This document shows positions 35,695-44,446 of a stretch of DNA of 64,000 nucleotides, piece after piece; the stretch's first letter is position 1, and the number at the start of each line of letters is the position of its first letter. Both the position numbers and the translations under genes were made by a program. The notes below the pieces were generated by a model. It was given only the letters and a program-made list of their open reading frames with translations. It searched no databases and was not told the origin of the DNA. Source of the stretch: Taibaiella sp965229095. Its GTDB lineage: Bacteria > Bacteroidota > Bacteroidia > Chitinophagales > Chitinophagaceae. The DNA lies in assembly GCA_965229095.1 (NCBI GenBank), contig OZ245855.1:4154001-4218000 (forward strand), read 5' to 3'.

Positions 35695-36486
35695 TTACTT
35701 ACCCGATACTTCCCGGGCGGCTTTCATAATGACAGCGGCTACCTTTTGGGGTTGTGATACGTAAACGGCGTGGCTGCCTTTGATCTCCGTAACCTTGGTG
35801 TTGGAACGTTTGTACATACTGCGTTGGATGTCGGGGTTAATGCTTTTATCTTCTGTCGCTACGATACCATAGGCCGGTTTGTTTCTCCAGGCTGCTTCGG
35901 TGATAGGGGTTACAAAACACTTACCGTAAAACGCACCCTGGGAGGCATACATGAACCTGGCATCCTGTTCGCTCAGGTCGCCGCAGAAACCTGCGTGATA
36001 TTTGGCCTGGTCATAGTACACGATACCTTTATCATCGGGTGGCAGCACGCCGTTTTCGGGGGCGGGCTTGGCAGTTTGGAACCAGGTCAGGGCCGATTCA
36101 CCATTGTCCGGCTGGAAAGCGGCGATATATACGAGACCCGCAACCTTGGGATGGTTACCCGCCTGGGTGATCACTGCGCCGCCCCAGGAGTGGCCGGCAA
36201 GAATAGTGGGGCCGTCCTGTGCATCCAGCGCCAGCTTTGTGGCAGCGGCATCGTCTTCCAGGGAGGTCAAGGGGTTTTGCACGATGGTTACATGATAACC
36301 CTGTTTTGTAAGGATCTCGTAAACGCCTTTGTAGCCCGAGCCATCGGCAAAGGCGCCATGTACCAGCACTACGTTTTTTACGGTTTGCGCACCGGCTTGC
36401 ATTGCTGTGCCGGTTAAGGCGGTAAGGGCTACAGTTGCGGCTAGGGCGCCGCTTTTCATTGTGTTTTTAAAGGCCTGCATGTTCAT
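35695..36486 (-). CDS. Alpha/beta hydrolase, exported paralogue
   Basis: A 263-residue hydrolase with an N-terminal signal peptide (MKSGALAATVALTALTG, cleavage likely after AGAQ), so it acts in the periplasm or outside. ATG at 36486 is chosen. Catalytic features are HGAFADGSG, nucleophile elbow GHSWGG, acid in ATEDKSINP and His in KGSHAVYVSQP. It is paralogous to the cytoplasmic enzyme at 34726-35412. The AraC-type regulator gene lies 95 bases upstream on the same strand and could control both (inference). Confidence 0.87.
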   Translation of the reverse strand: MNMQAFKNTMKSGALAATVALTALTGTAMQAGAQTVKNVVLVHGAFADGSGYKGVYEILTKQGYHVTIVQNPLTSLEDDAAATKLALDAQDGPTILAGHSWGGAVITQAGNHPKVAGLVYIAAFQPDNGESALTWFQTAKPAPENGVLPPDDKGIVYYDQAKYHAGFCGDLSEQDARFMYASQGAFYGKCFVTPITEAAWRNKPAYGIVATEDKSINPDIQRSMYKRSNTKVTEIKGSHAVYVSQPQKVAAVIMKAAREVSGK

Positions 36487-36581
36487 CTTTTTGGTTGTTG
36501 AAGTTTTTGTTTGAATCAACGATACAAAGATGAGATGCGCACGAGGCCAATGCGATGAGCATATTACCCGGTTAGTTGTAA

Positions 36582-37442
36582 TTATTTCCCTTCTTTGGAA
36601 ATACCCGCTGTATTCCTGAAGTCTGATGGTGATAAACCTGTGTTTTTCTTGAAGAAATTGGAGAAATAGGATACATCTTCAAAGCCGAGCTCGAAAGTGA
36701 TATGCTTTACCGATTTGTCGGTATAAGATAAAAGCCGCTTAGCCTCCACGGTAACCCGCTCCTGGATGATCTGGGAAGGCGCTTTCTGGTTGAACAGTGC
36801 AAACAGGTTGGATAAGGTTTTGGGCGATTTGCAAAGCTGTCGCGCATAAAAGTTAACGGAGCGCTCGGATTTAAAATGGGCTTCGACCAGCAAATTGAAT
36901 TTGCGGATAATATGAAACCTTTCGTCTTGCTGCTTTTTGACAGGCACATATCCCGACTTCGCAAGCTGGGTCACATAGATGATGAGGCGCTTCAGCAGTG
37001 CCAGTAATACTTCGTTCCGGATATGGTCCGAAGCCTTCAGCTCTTCTGCAAAGATGTCGGATAGTAATTGTAGTTTGTGCTGTGCCTGTTCGCTTAGCTT
37101 CACAAACAAATGATCCGTGCTGCTGAACAGAAAACCGACGCAGCTTACCTCGCTGTCGTGGTCGATAATGCAATAAAACTCCCGGTTGAATTGCCAGGCA
37201 ATAATGCCGGCCGCATGTTCAAAGCTGAATGACTGGTTAAATAAGAGCGTCAGCAGCGAGTGGGCCGGGAACTCATATTCTGTTCCGTCTATAGTAACCG
37301 TTTGACTTTCCCCGGGATTCCAGGCGATGGTAAAATACTTGTTGAACTTGTCCCTGCTGTAAAACAGACGGTCAAACCCAGCCTCTTCTTTAAATAGCAG
37401 CAATTCCCCGCCTGTATTTTCTTCCCTTAGTTTGAGCTTCAT
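36582..37442 (-). CDS. AraC-family transcription regulator
   Basis: A 286-residue regulator. The N-terminal half (about 1-160) is a cupin-like ligand-sensing region. The C-terminal domain (about 180-280) has the two HTH motifs, with FYARQLCKSPKTLSNLF for the first and VKHITFELGFEDVSYFSNFF followed by GLSPSDFR for the second, typical of AraC/XylS. It is upstream of two hydrolase genes on the same strand, which are likely targets. It ends the gene block that begins with the arsenic operon, separated from acr3 by 170 bases. Confidence 0.92.
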   Translation of the reverse strand: MKLKLREENTGGELLLFKEEAGFDRLFYSRDKFNKYFTIAWNPGESQTVTIDGTEYEFPAHSLLTLLFNQSFSFEHAAGIIAWQFNREFYCIIDHDSEVSCVGFLFSSTDHLFVKLSEQAQHKLQLLSDIFAEELKASDHIRNEVLLALLKRLIIYVTQLAKSGYVPVKKQQDERFHIIRKFNLLVEAHFKSERSVNFYARQLCKSPKTLSNLFALFNQKAPSQIIQERVTVEAKRLLSYTDKSVKHITFELGFEDVSYFSNFFKKNTGLSPSDFRNTAGISKEGK

Positions 37443-37612
37443 GATGTACCAGGTGGATTATGGGTAAGATGTTATGTAAATGCCGGAATGACACCGGCTG
37501 TTGCCTGCCCAAAATACAAAAGAAGTAGTGAAGGTCAAAGCCCTGATGTCCGCTGCCTTTTTGTGCCTTACACCGGCTCCCGCCAGCTTATTGATGGAAG
37601 GTCTGGCTCGAT

Positions 37613-38680
37613 TTACGATTTGAGGTAAAGCCGTTTTCGCAGATAAAAGGCTACGTTGACTAATGCGATCAACGCGGGAACTTCTACAAGAGGTCCGATC
37701 ACGCCTGCAAAGGCCTGCCCGGAGTTAATACCGAATATGCCGATGGCGACAGCAATAGCCAACTCAAAATTATTCCCTGCTGCGGTAAAAGATAATGCCG
37801 CATTCTGCGCATAATCCGCACCTATGTATTTACCCGTGAAAAATGTAACCAAGAACATGATGGCGAAGTAAATCACAAGCGGTATGGCGATCCTCACAAC
37901 ATCGATAGGGATATAGACGATCAGTCTGCCTTTCAGGCTGAACATAGCTATAATGGTAAGCAACAAGGCAATTAATGTGATGGGGCTGATCCCGGGAATG
38001 AATTTATTTTCATACCATTCCTGGCCTTTTATACGGATCAGGGCATACCTGCTTATGAAGCCTGCCATAAAGGGAATGCCCAGGTAAAGGAAGACACTTT
38101 TCGCGATCTGTTTGATGTTTATATTTACGTCAAAGCCCTTCAGGCCGAAGTACGGCGGGAGCACCTTGATAAACAGCCATGCAAACAGGCTGTAGAAAAG
38201 CACCTGGAAAATGCTGTTGAATGCCACAAGTCCGGCGGCATATTCCCCGTTTCCTTCTGCAAGCTCATTCCATACGATCACCATTGCAATGCAACGCGCG
38301 AGGCCAATCATGATAAGGCCGACCATATACTCCGGCTTATCGCGCAGGAATATGATCGCAAGCAAAAACATGAGTACGGGACCTATAAGCCAGTTCATGA
38401 CAAGCGATAAAGAAAGCACTTTGGTATTCCTGAATACTTGTCCCAACTGCTCATATCTTACCTTAGCCAGCGGTGGGTACATCATCAGGATCAAGCCGGC
38501 AGCAATGGGGATATTCGTCGTTCCTGACTGGAAAGAATTTATTAGCCCGGATGATGAGGGGATAAAATAACCAATAGCAATACCGATTCCCATGGCAAGG
38601 AAGATCCAGAGGGTCAGATAGCGATTAAGGAAGGACAGCCTTTTACGTTCACAGGCTGGATTGCAATTATGGGCGCTCAT
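37613..38680 (-). CDS. acr3: Arsenite efflux transporter, ACR3 family
   Basis: A 355-residue inner-membrane transporter with about ten hydrophobic helices that exports arsenite. Family marks are the N-terminal Cys-containing tail (CNPACERKR), the conserved Cys in GLARCIAMVIVWNELA and the AGNNFELAIAVAIG helix. It belongs to the BASS superfamily and is often annotated arsB although unrelated to ArsB proper. It is the last gene of the operon arsR-arsC-arsM-acr3, 27 bases after arsM. Confidence 0.95.
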   Translation of the reverse strand: MSAHNCNPACERKRLSFLNRYLTLWIFLAMGIGIAIGYFIPSSSGLINSFQSGTTNIPIAAGLILMMYPPLAKVRYEQLGQVFRNTKVLSLSLVMNWLIGPVLMFLLAIIFLRDKPEYMVGLIMIGLARCIAMVIVWNELAEGNGEYAAGLVAFNSIFQVLFYSLFAWLFIKVLPPYFGLKGFDVNINIKQIAKSVFLYLGIPFMAGFISRYALIRIKGQEWYENKFIPGISPITLIALLLTIIAMFSLKGRLIVYIPIDVVRIAIPLVIYFAIMFLVTFFTGKYIGADYAQNAALSFTAAGNNFELAIAVAIGIFGINSGQAFAGVIGPLVEVPALIALVNVAFYLRKRLYLKS

Positions 38681-38707
38681 GTTTTTAATGCTTGTCGATG
38701 TTAAAGG

Positions 38708-39550
38708 TTAGCAACATCCGGAACCCGGTTCACAACAGGCCGCCTCCGGCTTGATCGCATACACGGTGATACTATAAATTGCGGTTTTGCTCCGCTGAAA
38801 TGCTTCGATTTCTGCTGCAGACAGGTGGTTGTGCAATATATCATCAGGAATTACGATCGGTTTTTGCTTCTGGACGGTGACATTCCTGAAACCGTTACTA
38901 TGAATAAGGTTCAGGTATTCCTCCCGTTGGATCGCACCGGAAATACAACCAGCATACATTTCGGCAACATTCTGTAGCTGCTCCGGCAATTCACCGGCCA
39001 ATACCACATCCGAAATACTGAAATGGCCTCCGGGTTTTAAAACACGGTAGATTTCCTTAAACACATTGTTCTTGTTCGGTACGAGGTTCAGTACGCAATT
39101 GCTAACGATTACGTCGGCAACATTGGCCGTCACCGGCATGTGCTCTATATCTCCCTGGCGGAACTCTACGTTGTTATAACCAAGCTTCTCCACATTTATC
39201 CGCGCCTTATCGATCATGGTCTCGGTAAAGTCGATCCCGATCACACGGCCTTTCTCCCCAACTATCGAGCGGGCAATAAAGCAGTCATTACCTGCGCCGC
39301 TGCCAAGGTCGATAACGGTATCGCCTTCCTTTAGCCGGGCATATTCCGTTGGCAAACCGCATCCCAGCCCTAAATCGGCATCAGGATTATAGCCTTCCAT
39401 TTTGGTATAATCGTCGCTCATGATATTGTAGACTTCAGTACTGCAGCAGCTTGCACCGCAACAGGAGCTTGCGTTGGTGTCCTTGTCCTGTAAAGCGATC
39501 TCGCTGTATTTCTGTTTTACGAGCTCTTTTAATTGCTGATCTTTAGTCAT
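38708..39550 (-). CDS. arsM: Arsenite S-adenosylmethionine methyltransferase
   Basis: Methylates As(III) using SAM. The start is ATG at 39550 (MTKDQQLKEL), giving 280 residues; the longer frame upstream overlaps the arsC end and is not protein-like. Cys-rich N-terminus (SSCCGASCC), Cys in LGLGCGLP, SAM-binding motif VIDLGSGAGND, then SNCVLNL and YAGCISGA, which hold the arsenic-binding Cys residues. The C-terminus ends in a second Cys cluster (CCEPGSGCC). The gene lies between arsC and acr3. Methylation plus efflux gives two routes of detoxification. Confidence 0.95.
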   Translation of the reverse strand: MTKDQQLKELVKQKYSEIALQDKDTNASSCCGASCCSTEVYNIMSDDYTKMEGYNPDADLGLGCGLPTEYARLKEGDTVIDLGSGAGNDCFIARSIVGEKGRVIGIDFTETMIDKARINVEKLGYNNVEFRQGDIEHMPVTANVADVIVSNCVLNLVPNKNNVFKEIYRVLKPGGHFSISDVVLAGELPEQLQNVAEMYAGCISGAIQREEYLNLIHSNGFRNVTVQKQKPIVIPDDILHNHLSAAEIEAFQRSKTAIYSITVYAIKPEAACCEPGSGCC

Positions 39551-39579
39551 AGCGTTCCTTTTTATAAATGAATAGTAAA

Positions 39580-40020
39580 CTATAGCCAATATTGGTATTG
39601 ACTGGCTTCCTGTACAAAGCCTGTTATCTTGTTTTTGATTTCGTCTCTGACTTCCCGGGTTTGCTCCAGGATTTCTTCCTGTGTCCCTTTGAATTGCGAT
39701 GGGTCGGCAAAAGACCATGCTATCCTTTTAGTGTTTCCTGGGAAAATGGGACACCTTTCTGCGCTGGCAGCGTCGCATACTGTAACTACGGCGTCATAAC
39801 TTCTCCCTTCTTTCAATAAATCAGATACCTCTTTGGTGGCATTGCCACTGATGTTGATCCCGGTTTTCTGCATCACCTGCACTACATGAGGATTAAGCCG
39901 GCCAGCTTCAAGGCCCGCACTCTCTGCCAGAAAGTGTCCGGCCCCTATTTCGTTAAGAAACGCTTCGGCCATCTGGCTACGGGCGGAGTTGTGGATGCAG
40001 ACAAATAATATTTTCTTCAT
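39580..40020 (-). CDS. arsC: Arsenate reductase, thioredoxin-coupled type
   Basis: A 146-residue enzyme of the low-molecular-weight phosphatase fold that reduces arsenate to arsenite. The P-loop CIHNSARS contains C8. The resolving pair C82 and C90 lie in VCDAASAERCP, matching the three-Cys relay of pI258-type ArsC. Length is normal. It follows arsR and has its own upstream copy of the operator-like site at 40042-40058. Confidence 0.95.
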   Translation of the reverse strand: MKKILFVCIHNSARSQMAEAFLNEIGAGHFLAESAGLEAGRLNPHVVQVMQKTGINISGNATKEVSDLLKEGRSYDAVVTVCDAASAERCPIFPGNTKRIAWSFADPSQFKGTQEEILEQTREVRDEIKNKITGFVQEASQYQYWL

Positions 40021-40041
40021 AACCCTACTGTTTATTTGTTT

Positions 40042-40058
40042 ATTGCAATATTGCGATT
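40042..40058 (-). promoter_or_regulatory. ArsR-box-like site before arsC
   Basis: ATTGCAATATTGCGATT contains the perfect 10-bp palindrome GCAATATTGC and matches 16 of 17 bases of the site upstream of arsR. It lies in the 54-base gap between arsR and arsC. Confidence 0.6.
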
Positions 40059-40074
40059 TATTAGGGCAAAAAAA

Positions 40075-40404
40075 TTAGCAACAATCTTTCTTCAAGTTCA
40101 CTTCGACAAAAAAGGCTGAAAGTATACTTCTATACTCGTTCCATACCTTAGGATTGATGCAGTAACAGATACTCGTTCCTTCGACTGTTCCCTGGATAAG
40201 ACCGGCGTTTTTCAATTCTTTCAAATGTTGGGAAATGGTCGGTTGTGCCAGGCCCAGCTCTGTTACCAGCTCACCACAGACACAGGCATTCAATTTAACA
40301 AGCTCCTGCAGGATAGCAATGCGTGCCGGGTGTGCCAACGCCTTTGCCATATTGGCAAGATCATTCTGCTTTTTTGTAAATAAATCTGTTTTTGTAGCAC
40401 CCAT
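40075..40404 (-). CDS. arsR: ArsR-family arsenic-responsive repressor
   Basis: A 109-residue winged-helix repressor that releases DNA when it binds arsenite. ATG at 40404 is chosen over one seven codons upstream because the upstream one lies close to the operator. HTH region: ALAHPARIAIL, then GLAQPTISQHLKELKNAGL. Metal-site candidates are C41/C43 (NACVCGEL), C80/C82 (ICYC) and the terminal CC. First gene of the operon. Confidence 0.93.
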   Translation of the reverse strand: MGATKTDLFTKKQNDLANMAKALAHPARIAILQELVKLNACVCGELVTELGLAQPTISQHLKELKNAGLIQGTVEGTSICYCINPKVWNEYRSILSAFFVEVNLKKDCC

Positions 40405-40418
40405 GACTTTATTATTTA

Positions 40419-40435
40419 ATTGCAATATTACGATT
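40419..40435 (-). promoter_or_regulatory. ArsR-box-like site before arsR
   Basis: ATTGCAATATTACGATT, 14 bases upstream of the arsR ATG, matches the arsC-proximal site at 40042-40058 with one difference. The duplicate suggests repression at two points in the operon. Confidence 0.65.
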
Positions 40436-40436
40436 A

Positions 40437-40737
40437 ATATGGAGAAGCCAAAATAAAATTTTCAAGGCGGTCTTTGAATATCTTATGGCGAATGAAGTAG
40501 AAAAAAATCACTGAATGTATAAATGATAAAACCTGCAGTGCGGGCTTTTATTTGACGGACAGGAAGGACCTCGACCTCATTCCCCTACAGCCTTGGGACT
40601 GCGACAAGCCAGCATGTTACGGCGTCCAAAGCAAAAATGCTTCCCTCTTCTCCGGTCTGGGAGTTGGCCAAGACCTCATTCTAACTTTTCGCTTTGCCTT
40701 TGCTTCGCTGCGAGGACACAGAAATCCTCTAAAATAA
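40437..40737. other. Gene-free interval upstream of tRNA-Ser
   Basis: About 300 bases. The left part is A/T-rich and shows nothing. The right part (about 40555-40735) is GC-rich, next to the tRNA terminator, and can be translated in several frames without any protein-like product. I read it as noncoding. The look recalls sequence often found beside tRNA genes in Bacteroidota, but I cannot name it. Confidence 0.4.
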
Positions 40738-40765
40738 AAAAGCCTCAGATTGCTCTGAGGCTTTT
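40738..40765 (-). terminator. Terminator of tRNA-Ser
   Basis: A 12-bp stem, AAAAGCCTCAGA (40738-40749) with its complement (40754-40765), loop 4 bases, followed by a T-run on the - strand directly after the tRNA. Confidence 0.85.
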
Positions 40766-40766
40766 G

Positions 40767-40853
40767 CGGAGACGGCGAGATTCGAACTCGCGATACAGTT
40801 TCCCGTATACACACTTTCCAGGCGTGCTCCTTCAACCACTCGGACACGTCTCC
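40767..40853 (-). tRNA. tRNA-Ser (anticodon GGA)
   Basis: An 87-base class II tRNA. The acceptor stem GGAGAC/GTCTCC has discriminator G. The anticodon loop reads CTGGAAA (anticodon GGA). A long variable arm (around TATACGGGAAACTGTAT) and the T-loop TTCGAAT complete it. The 3' CCA is not encoded. The length and variable arm are diagnostic of serine. Confidence 0.95.
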
Positions 40854-41101
40854 TTGTCTGAAGGGACGCAAAAGTACGACTTTTATTGGAATAAGAAAAT
40901 CTTTAAATGAAGCCGAACTATTTTTCTTTTTTTAAATCAGGTATTTATCTTATGTGATCCAGGTATTTATGTTAATTCATTGCGAAAAAGCAATCAATTA
41001 AATTATCTTTAAGCGCGATATATGTTGCTTAAAACAGCTATATACCTGTTGTGTTGCACCAAAAGACCAGACCAAAACCAATTACAGCCAAACGTACAGA
41101 T

Positions 41102-44100
41102 ATGAAGAAGGGCATTATACCACTGGTTTCCAGCCTTTTACTTTCCGCTTTATCGCTTAAGGCACAACAACAAAACCAACCCTATCCCGGAAAAGATACT
41201 GCTGCAACAAGATCAGAACACCAACCATTGACCGGCGTAGTGTATGAGGATAACGGGAATACGCCTTTCCCCGGAGTTGTGATACAATGTCAAAACGGGA
41301 AGGTGACGGTTACCGATGACCGGGGTAAATTTAGCCTGGAACGGCCCGAAAACGGTAGTGTACTGACTGTCTCTTCGCTTGGGTATATTACACAAAAGAT
41401 TAAAATAGTACCAGGGCAAAATGACCTTAAGGTCCGGATGCTGCCGGACCCGGGCGCCCGGATAGAAGAGATAGTAGTGACGGCATTAGGGGTACAGCGC
41501 AATACCCGCTCCCTGGGCTATGCCATGCAGCAATTGGAGGGTAGCGAGGTACAGCAAGCCGGGGAGGTGAACTTTATCAACAGTCTGCAGGGCAAGCTTG
41601 CGGGTGTGCAGATCGCTGGCAATAGCGGCGCTATGGGAGGCTCGGCCAAGGTAACGATCCGTGGTTTCAAAACGATATCGGGTGATAATAACGCTATGTT
41701 TATTGTCGATGGCGTGCCTATGGCCAATATGAACCTGAATACTGCAGGACAGGGTGCGGGTGGGGGTGGCCTGGACTATGGTAACCCGGCTCAGTTGATC
41801 AATCCTAACGATATAGAAAATATTTCGGTGCTGAAAGGCGCTTCGGCCACGGCTTTATACGGCAGCCGCGGGCAAAATGGCGTCATCTATATAACGACTA
41901 AATCGGGTAAAGGCGCCGGCAGGTTCAGCGTCAACTATGATCTTAACCTGCAGCTGGACCAGGTTTCCTTATTGCCCAAATACCAGAATAAATATGGTGG
42001 CGGCAATAGCGGTACTTTCGGAAAATTATATTTCAACGAGCATCCCGAAGGCTTCGGCCCTGGTGGTGGTACGTACGACGATCACGATGGTAAAGGAAGC
42101 TATGATCTCGTGCCGCAATACAGCGTAGACGAATCCTGGGGACCGATACTGGATGGCCGCCAGGTAAGGCATTACTGGTCCTGGGACCCCGGAAAGAACA
42201 ACCCGGATTTCGGGAAAACGGCGCCCTGGGCGCCGCAGCCTGATAATGTAAAAGATTTTTTCAGAACAGGGGTAACCTTGTCCAACAATTTGTCGGTAGC
42301 CAGCTCAGGTGAAAAAGGAAGTATCCGCTTTTCGTTGGGACAAACCCGGCAGGATTTTATTTACCCGGGCAGCAACCTGGACCGTGCATTCCTGGGGCTG
42401 AATACAACATACCATTTTACCGACAGGCTGACCTTCAGCGCAGGGATCAATTATATTACGGACAAGTCGAAAAACAGGCCCGGCACCGGCTTTTACGGAT
42501 TCAATCCCATGTTGCAATTCACCATGTATGGCCAACGGCAGTTGGACAATGCCTACCTGCAACAATACAAGTATGCCGATGGCAGCGAGCGTACCTGGAA
42601 CCGGGCGGCCTGGAACAATCCTATGCCGGTATCGGCACAAAACCCTTACTGGAACCTGTACGAATCCTACAATACCGACCGGAACAACCGCTACTTCGGC
42701 AATGCCGGCTTTACATACAAGATCAGCGGTTGGCTCTCGGCCGATGCCCGTGTATTTTCCGATTTCCTCGATCATATGGACGAGCTTAAATCGGCGAAAG
42801 ATTACTTTACCGGAGGTTATAACAGACGTGCCCTCAGTTATAAAGAAAATAACTTCCAGGGTACCTTAACACTTAATAAGCGTTTGGCCCACGATAAAAT
42901 AAGCCTGGAGGCCGTGGTGGGGGGTAATATATTACAGGTACGGTCGGAAGCGGAAACCGGCAATACCAACGGCGGCCTGATGAGCCCCGGCGTGTATGTG
43001 CTGCAGAACTCGGTACTGCCGCCTTCGGTGGCCAATTCTTATGCCAATTACCAGACCAATTCTCTTTTTGCGACGGCTATGCTGGGTTATAAAAAAAGAC
43101 TCTACCTCACGCTTACCGGGCGCAACGATTGGGCCTCGCCCTTAAAGCAGACGGGTAATTATTCTTTCTTTTATCCTTCCGTCGGCGGTGTTTTTGTCTT
43201 CTCCAGTCTGGTGCCGGAAAATAAATGGATGACCTTTGGCAAAGCCAGGTTGTCGTATGCCCAGGCCGGCAATATTACCTCGCCTTATGCCGTGAGCCGT
43301 TACTTCGATTTCAGTGCCCCCTTCAGCAGCGAGATGGGCAACTTTTCTCTGCAATCCACGCCCGATGTACTCTTCAATAATAAGCTGAGGCCCGAGCTGT
43401 CCCGGGAGGTAGAAGGTGGTTTGGATTTCCGTTTCCTGAACGATCGCCTCAGCATCAGCTTTACCTATTACAATCGTATTACCTCGAACCAGATATGGAA
43501 TATACAATTGCCGCCTGAATCGGGATACAGCTCTAAAGTAGTGAACGGCGGCACAGTAAGGAACCGGGGCATAGAACTGAGCCTGTATGCGACGCCTGTT
43601 ATCGCAGGGCCCTTCCGTTGGGAAATGGGTATAAATTTTTCGCAGAACCGGAATACAGTGCTCGATCTTAATGCCAACGACGGCAGTATGGGCGGGTTGG
43701 AAACTTTTATCATCGGTACTGAGCGTCGTACCCAGCGTGTGTCGGTAGTGGCTATGAAGGGGAAATCCCTGGGTACCATTATCGGTACCGATTATGTATA
43801 TGATGCCAATGGTAACAAGATAGTAACCCCCGCAGGCTTTTACGAAGTAACCACCCGTTCGGTAGTCATCGGAGATGTGAACCCCGATTTTATCGGCGGC
43901 TTTTCCAATACCTTTTCTTATGGAAATATATACTGCTCGGGTCTTATTGATTTTCAGAAAGGGGGTGACTTCTTTTCATACACCAATTTGTATGGCAATA
44001 AATCGGGCCTGCTGGAAGAAACTGCAGCCGATGGTATCCGTGAAAACGGGATCATCAATGAAGGGGTAAAGGCAGACGGGGGCCCCAATGATAAAAGGAT

Positions 44101-44410
44101 ATCGGCCAAAGACCATTTCAACAGCGATGGCGGCAACCGGATCAGCAAAGCCAACCTCTATGATGCCGGCTTTATCTACTTAAGAGAGCTGCGCCTGGGC
44201 TGGAATCTGCCGGATAAATGGCTGAAGAAAACAAAAATGAGAAGTGCCCGCCTGGCATTGGTAGGGCGTAACCTTTGGTTGATCCACAGCAATGCGCCCA
44301 ATGTCGACCCTTCCAGTATCAACAATTCTATTGGCAATACCCCTGGCCTGGAAGGAGGTGCATTACCCGCGGTAAGAAGCTATGGTATCAATCTTAATAT
44401 CACATTTTAG
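41102..44410 (+). CDS. SusC/RagA-family TonB-linked outer-membrane transporter
   Basis: A 1102-residue outer-membrane protein. Start at 41102 gives a clean signal peptide (MKKGIIPLVSSLLLSALS, cleavage near LKAQ). An N-terminal carboxypeptidase-regulatory-like domain (about 40-115, GVVYEDNGNTPFPGV, then SSLGYITQKI) is followed by the SusC plug marks EIVVTALGVQR and NAMFIVDGVPM, then a 22-strand barrel ending in INLNITF. It pairs with the SusD-like gene 36 bases downstream. No glycoside hydrolase, peptidase or sigma/anti-sigma gene is nearby, so the substrate cannot be named. Confidence 0.95.
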   Translation: MKKGIIPLVSSLLLSALSLKAQQQNQPYPGKDTAATRSEHQPLTGVVYEDNGNTPFPGVVIQCQNGKVTVTDDRGKFSLERPENGSVLTVSSLGYITQKIKIVPGQNDLKVRMLPDPGARIEEIVVTALGVQRNTRSLGYAMQQLEGSEVQQAGEVNFINSLQGKLAGVQIAGNSGAMGGSAKVTIRGFKTISGDNNAMFIVDGVPMANMNLNTAGQGAGGGGLDYGNPAQLINPNDIENISVLKGASATALYGSRGQNGVIYITTKSGKGAGRFSVNYDLNLQLDQVSLLPKYQNKYGGGNSGTFGKLYFNEHPEGFGPGGGTYDDHDGKGSYDLVPQYSVDESWGPILDGRQVRHYWSWDPGKNNPDFGKTAPWAPQPDNVKDFFRTGVTLSNNLSVASSGEKGSIRFSLGQTRQDFIYPGSNLDRAFLGLNTTYHFTDRLTFSAGINYITDKSKNRPGTGFYGFNPMLQFTMYGQRQLDNAYLQQYKYADGSERTWNRAAWNNPMPVSAQNPYWNLYESYNTDRNNRYFGNAGFTYKISGWLSADARVFSDFLDHMDELKSAKDYFTGGYNRRALSYKENNFQGTLTLNKRLAHDKISLEAVVGGNILQVRSEAETGNTNGGLMSPGVYVLQNSVLPPSVANSYANYQTNSLFATAMLGYKKRLYLTLTGRNDWASPLKQTGNYSFFYPSVGGVFVFSSLVPENKWMTFGKARLSYAQAGNITSPYAVSRYFDFSAPFSSEMGNFSLQSTPDVLFNNKLRPELSREVEGGLDFRFLNDRLSISFTYYNRITSNQIWNIQLPPESGYSSKVVNGGTVRNRGIELSLYATPVIAGPFRWEMGINFSQNRNTVLDLNANDGSMGGLETFIIGTERRTQRVSVVAMKGKSLGTIIGTDYVYDANGNKIVTPAGFYEVTTRSVVIGDVNPDFIGGFSNTFSYGNIYCSGLIDFQKGGDFFSYTNLYGNKSGLLEETAADGIRENGIINEGVKADGGPNDKRISAKDHFNSDGGNRISKANLYDAGFIYLRELRLGWNLPDKWLKKTKMRSARLALVGRNLWLIHSNAPNVDPSSINNSIGNTPGLEGGALPAVRSYGINLNITF

Positions 44411-44446
44411 GTAGGGTTATACTTGTTATTGGATCAAAAAAGGACT

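Noticed and set aside
39551..39718. N-terminal extension of arsM
   Set aside because: It overlaps the arsC 3' end and is not protein-like; ATG at 39550 gives the normal ArsM N-terminus.
40617..40871. 84-residue frame on the - strand covering tRNA-Ser
   Set aside because: It is a translation of the tRNA gene and its flank; the structure of the tRNA explains the sequence fully.
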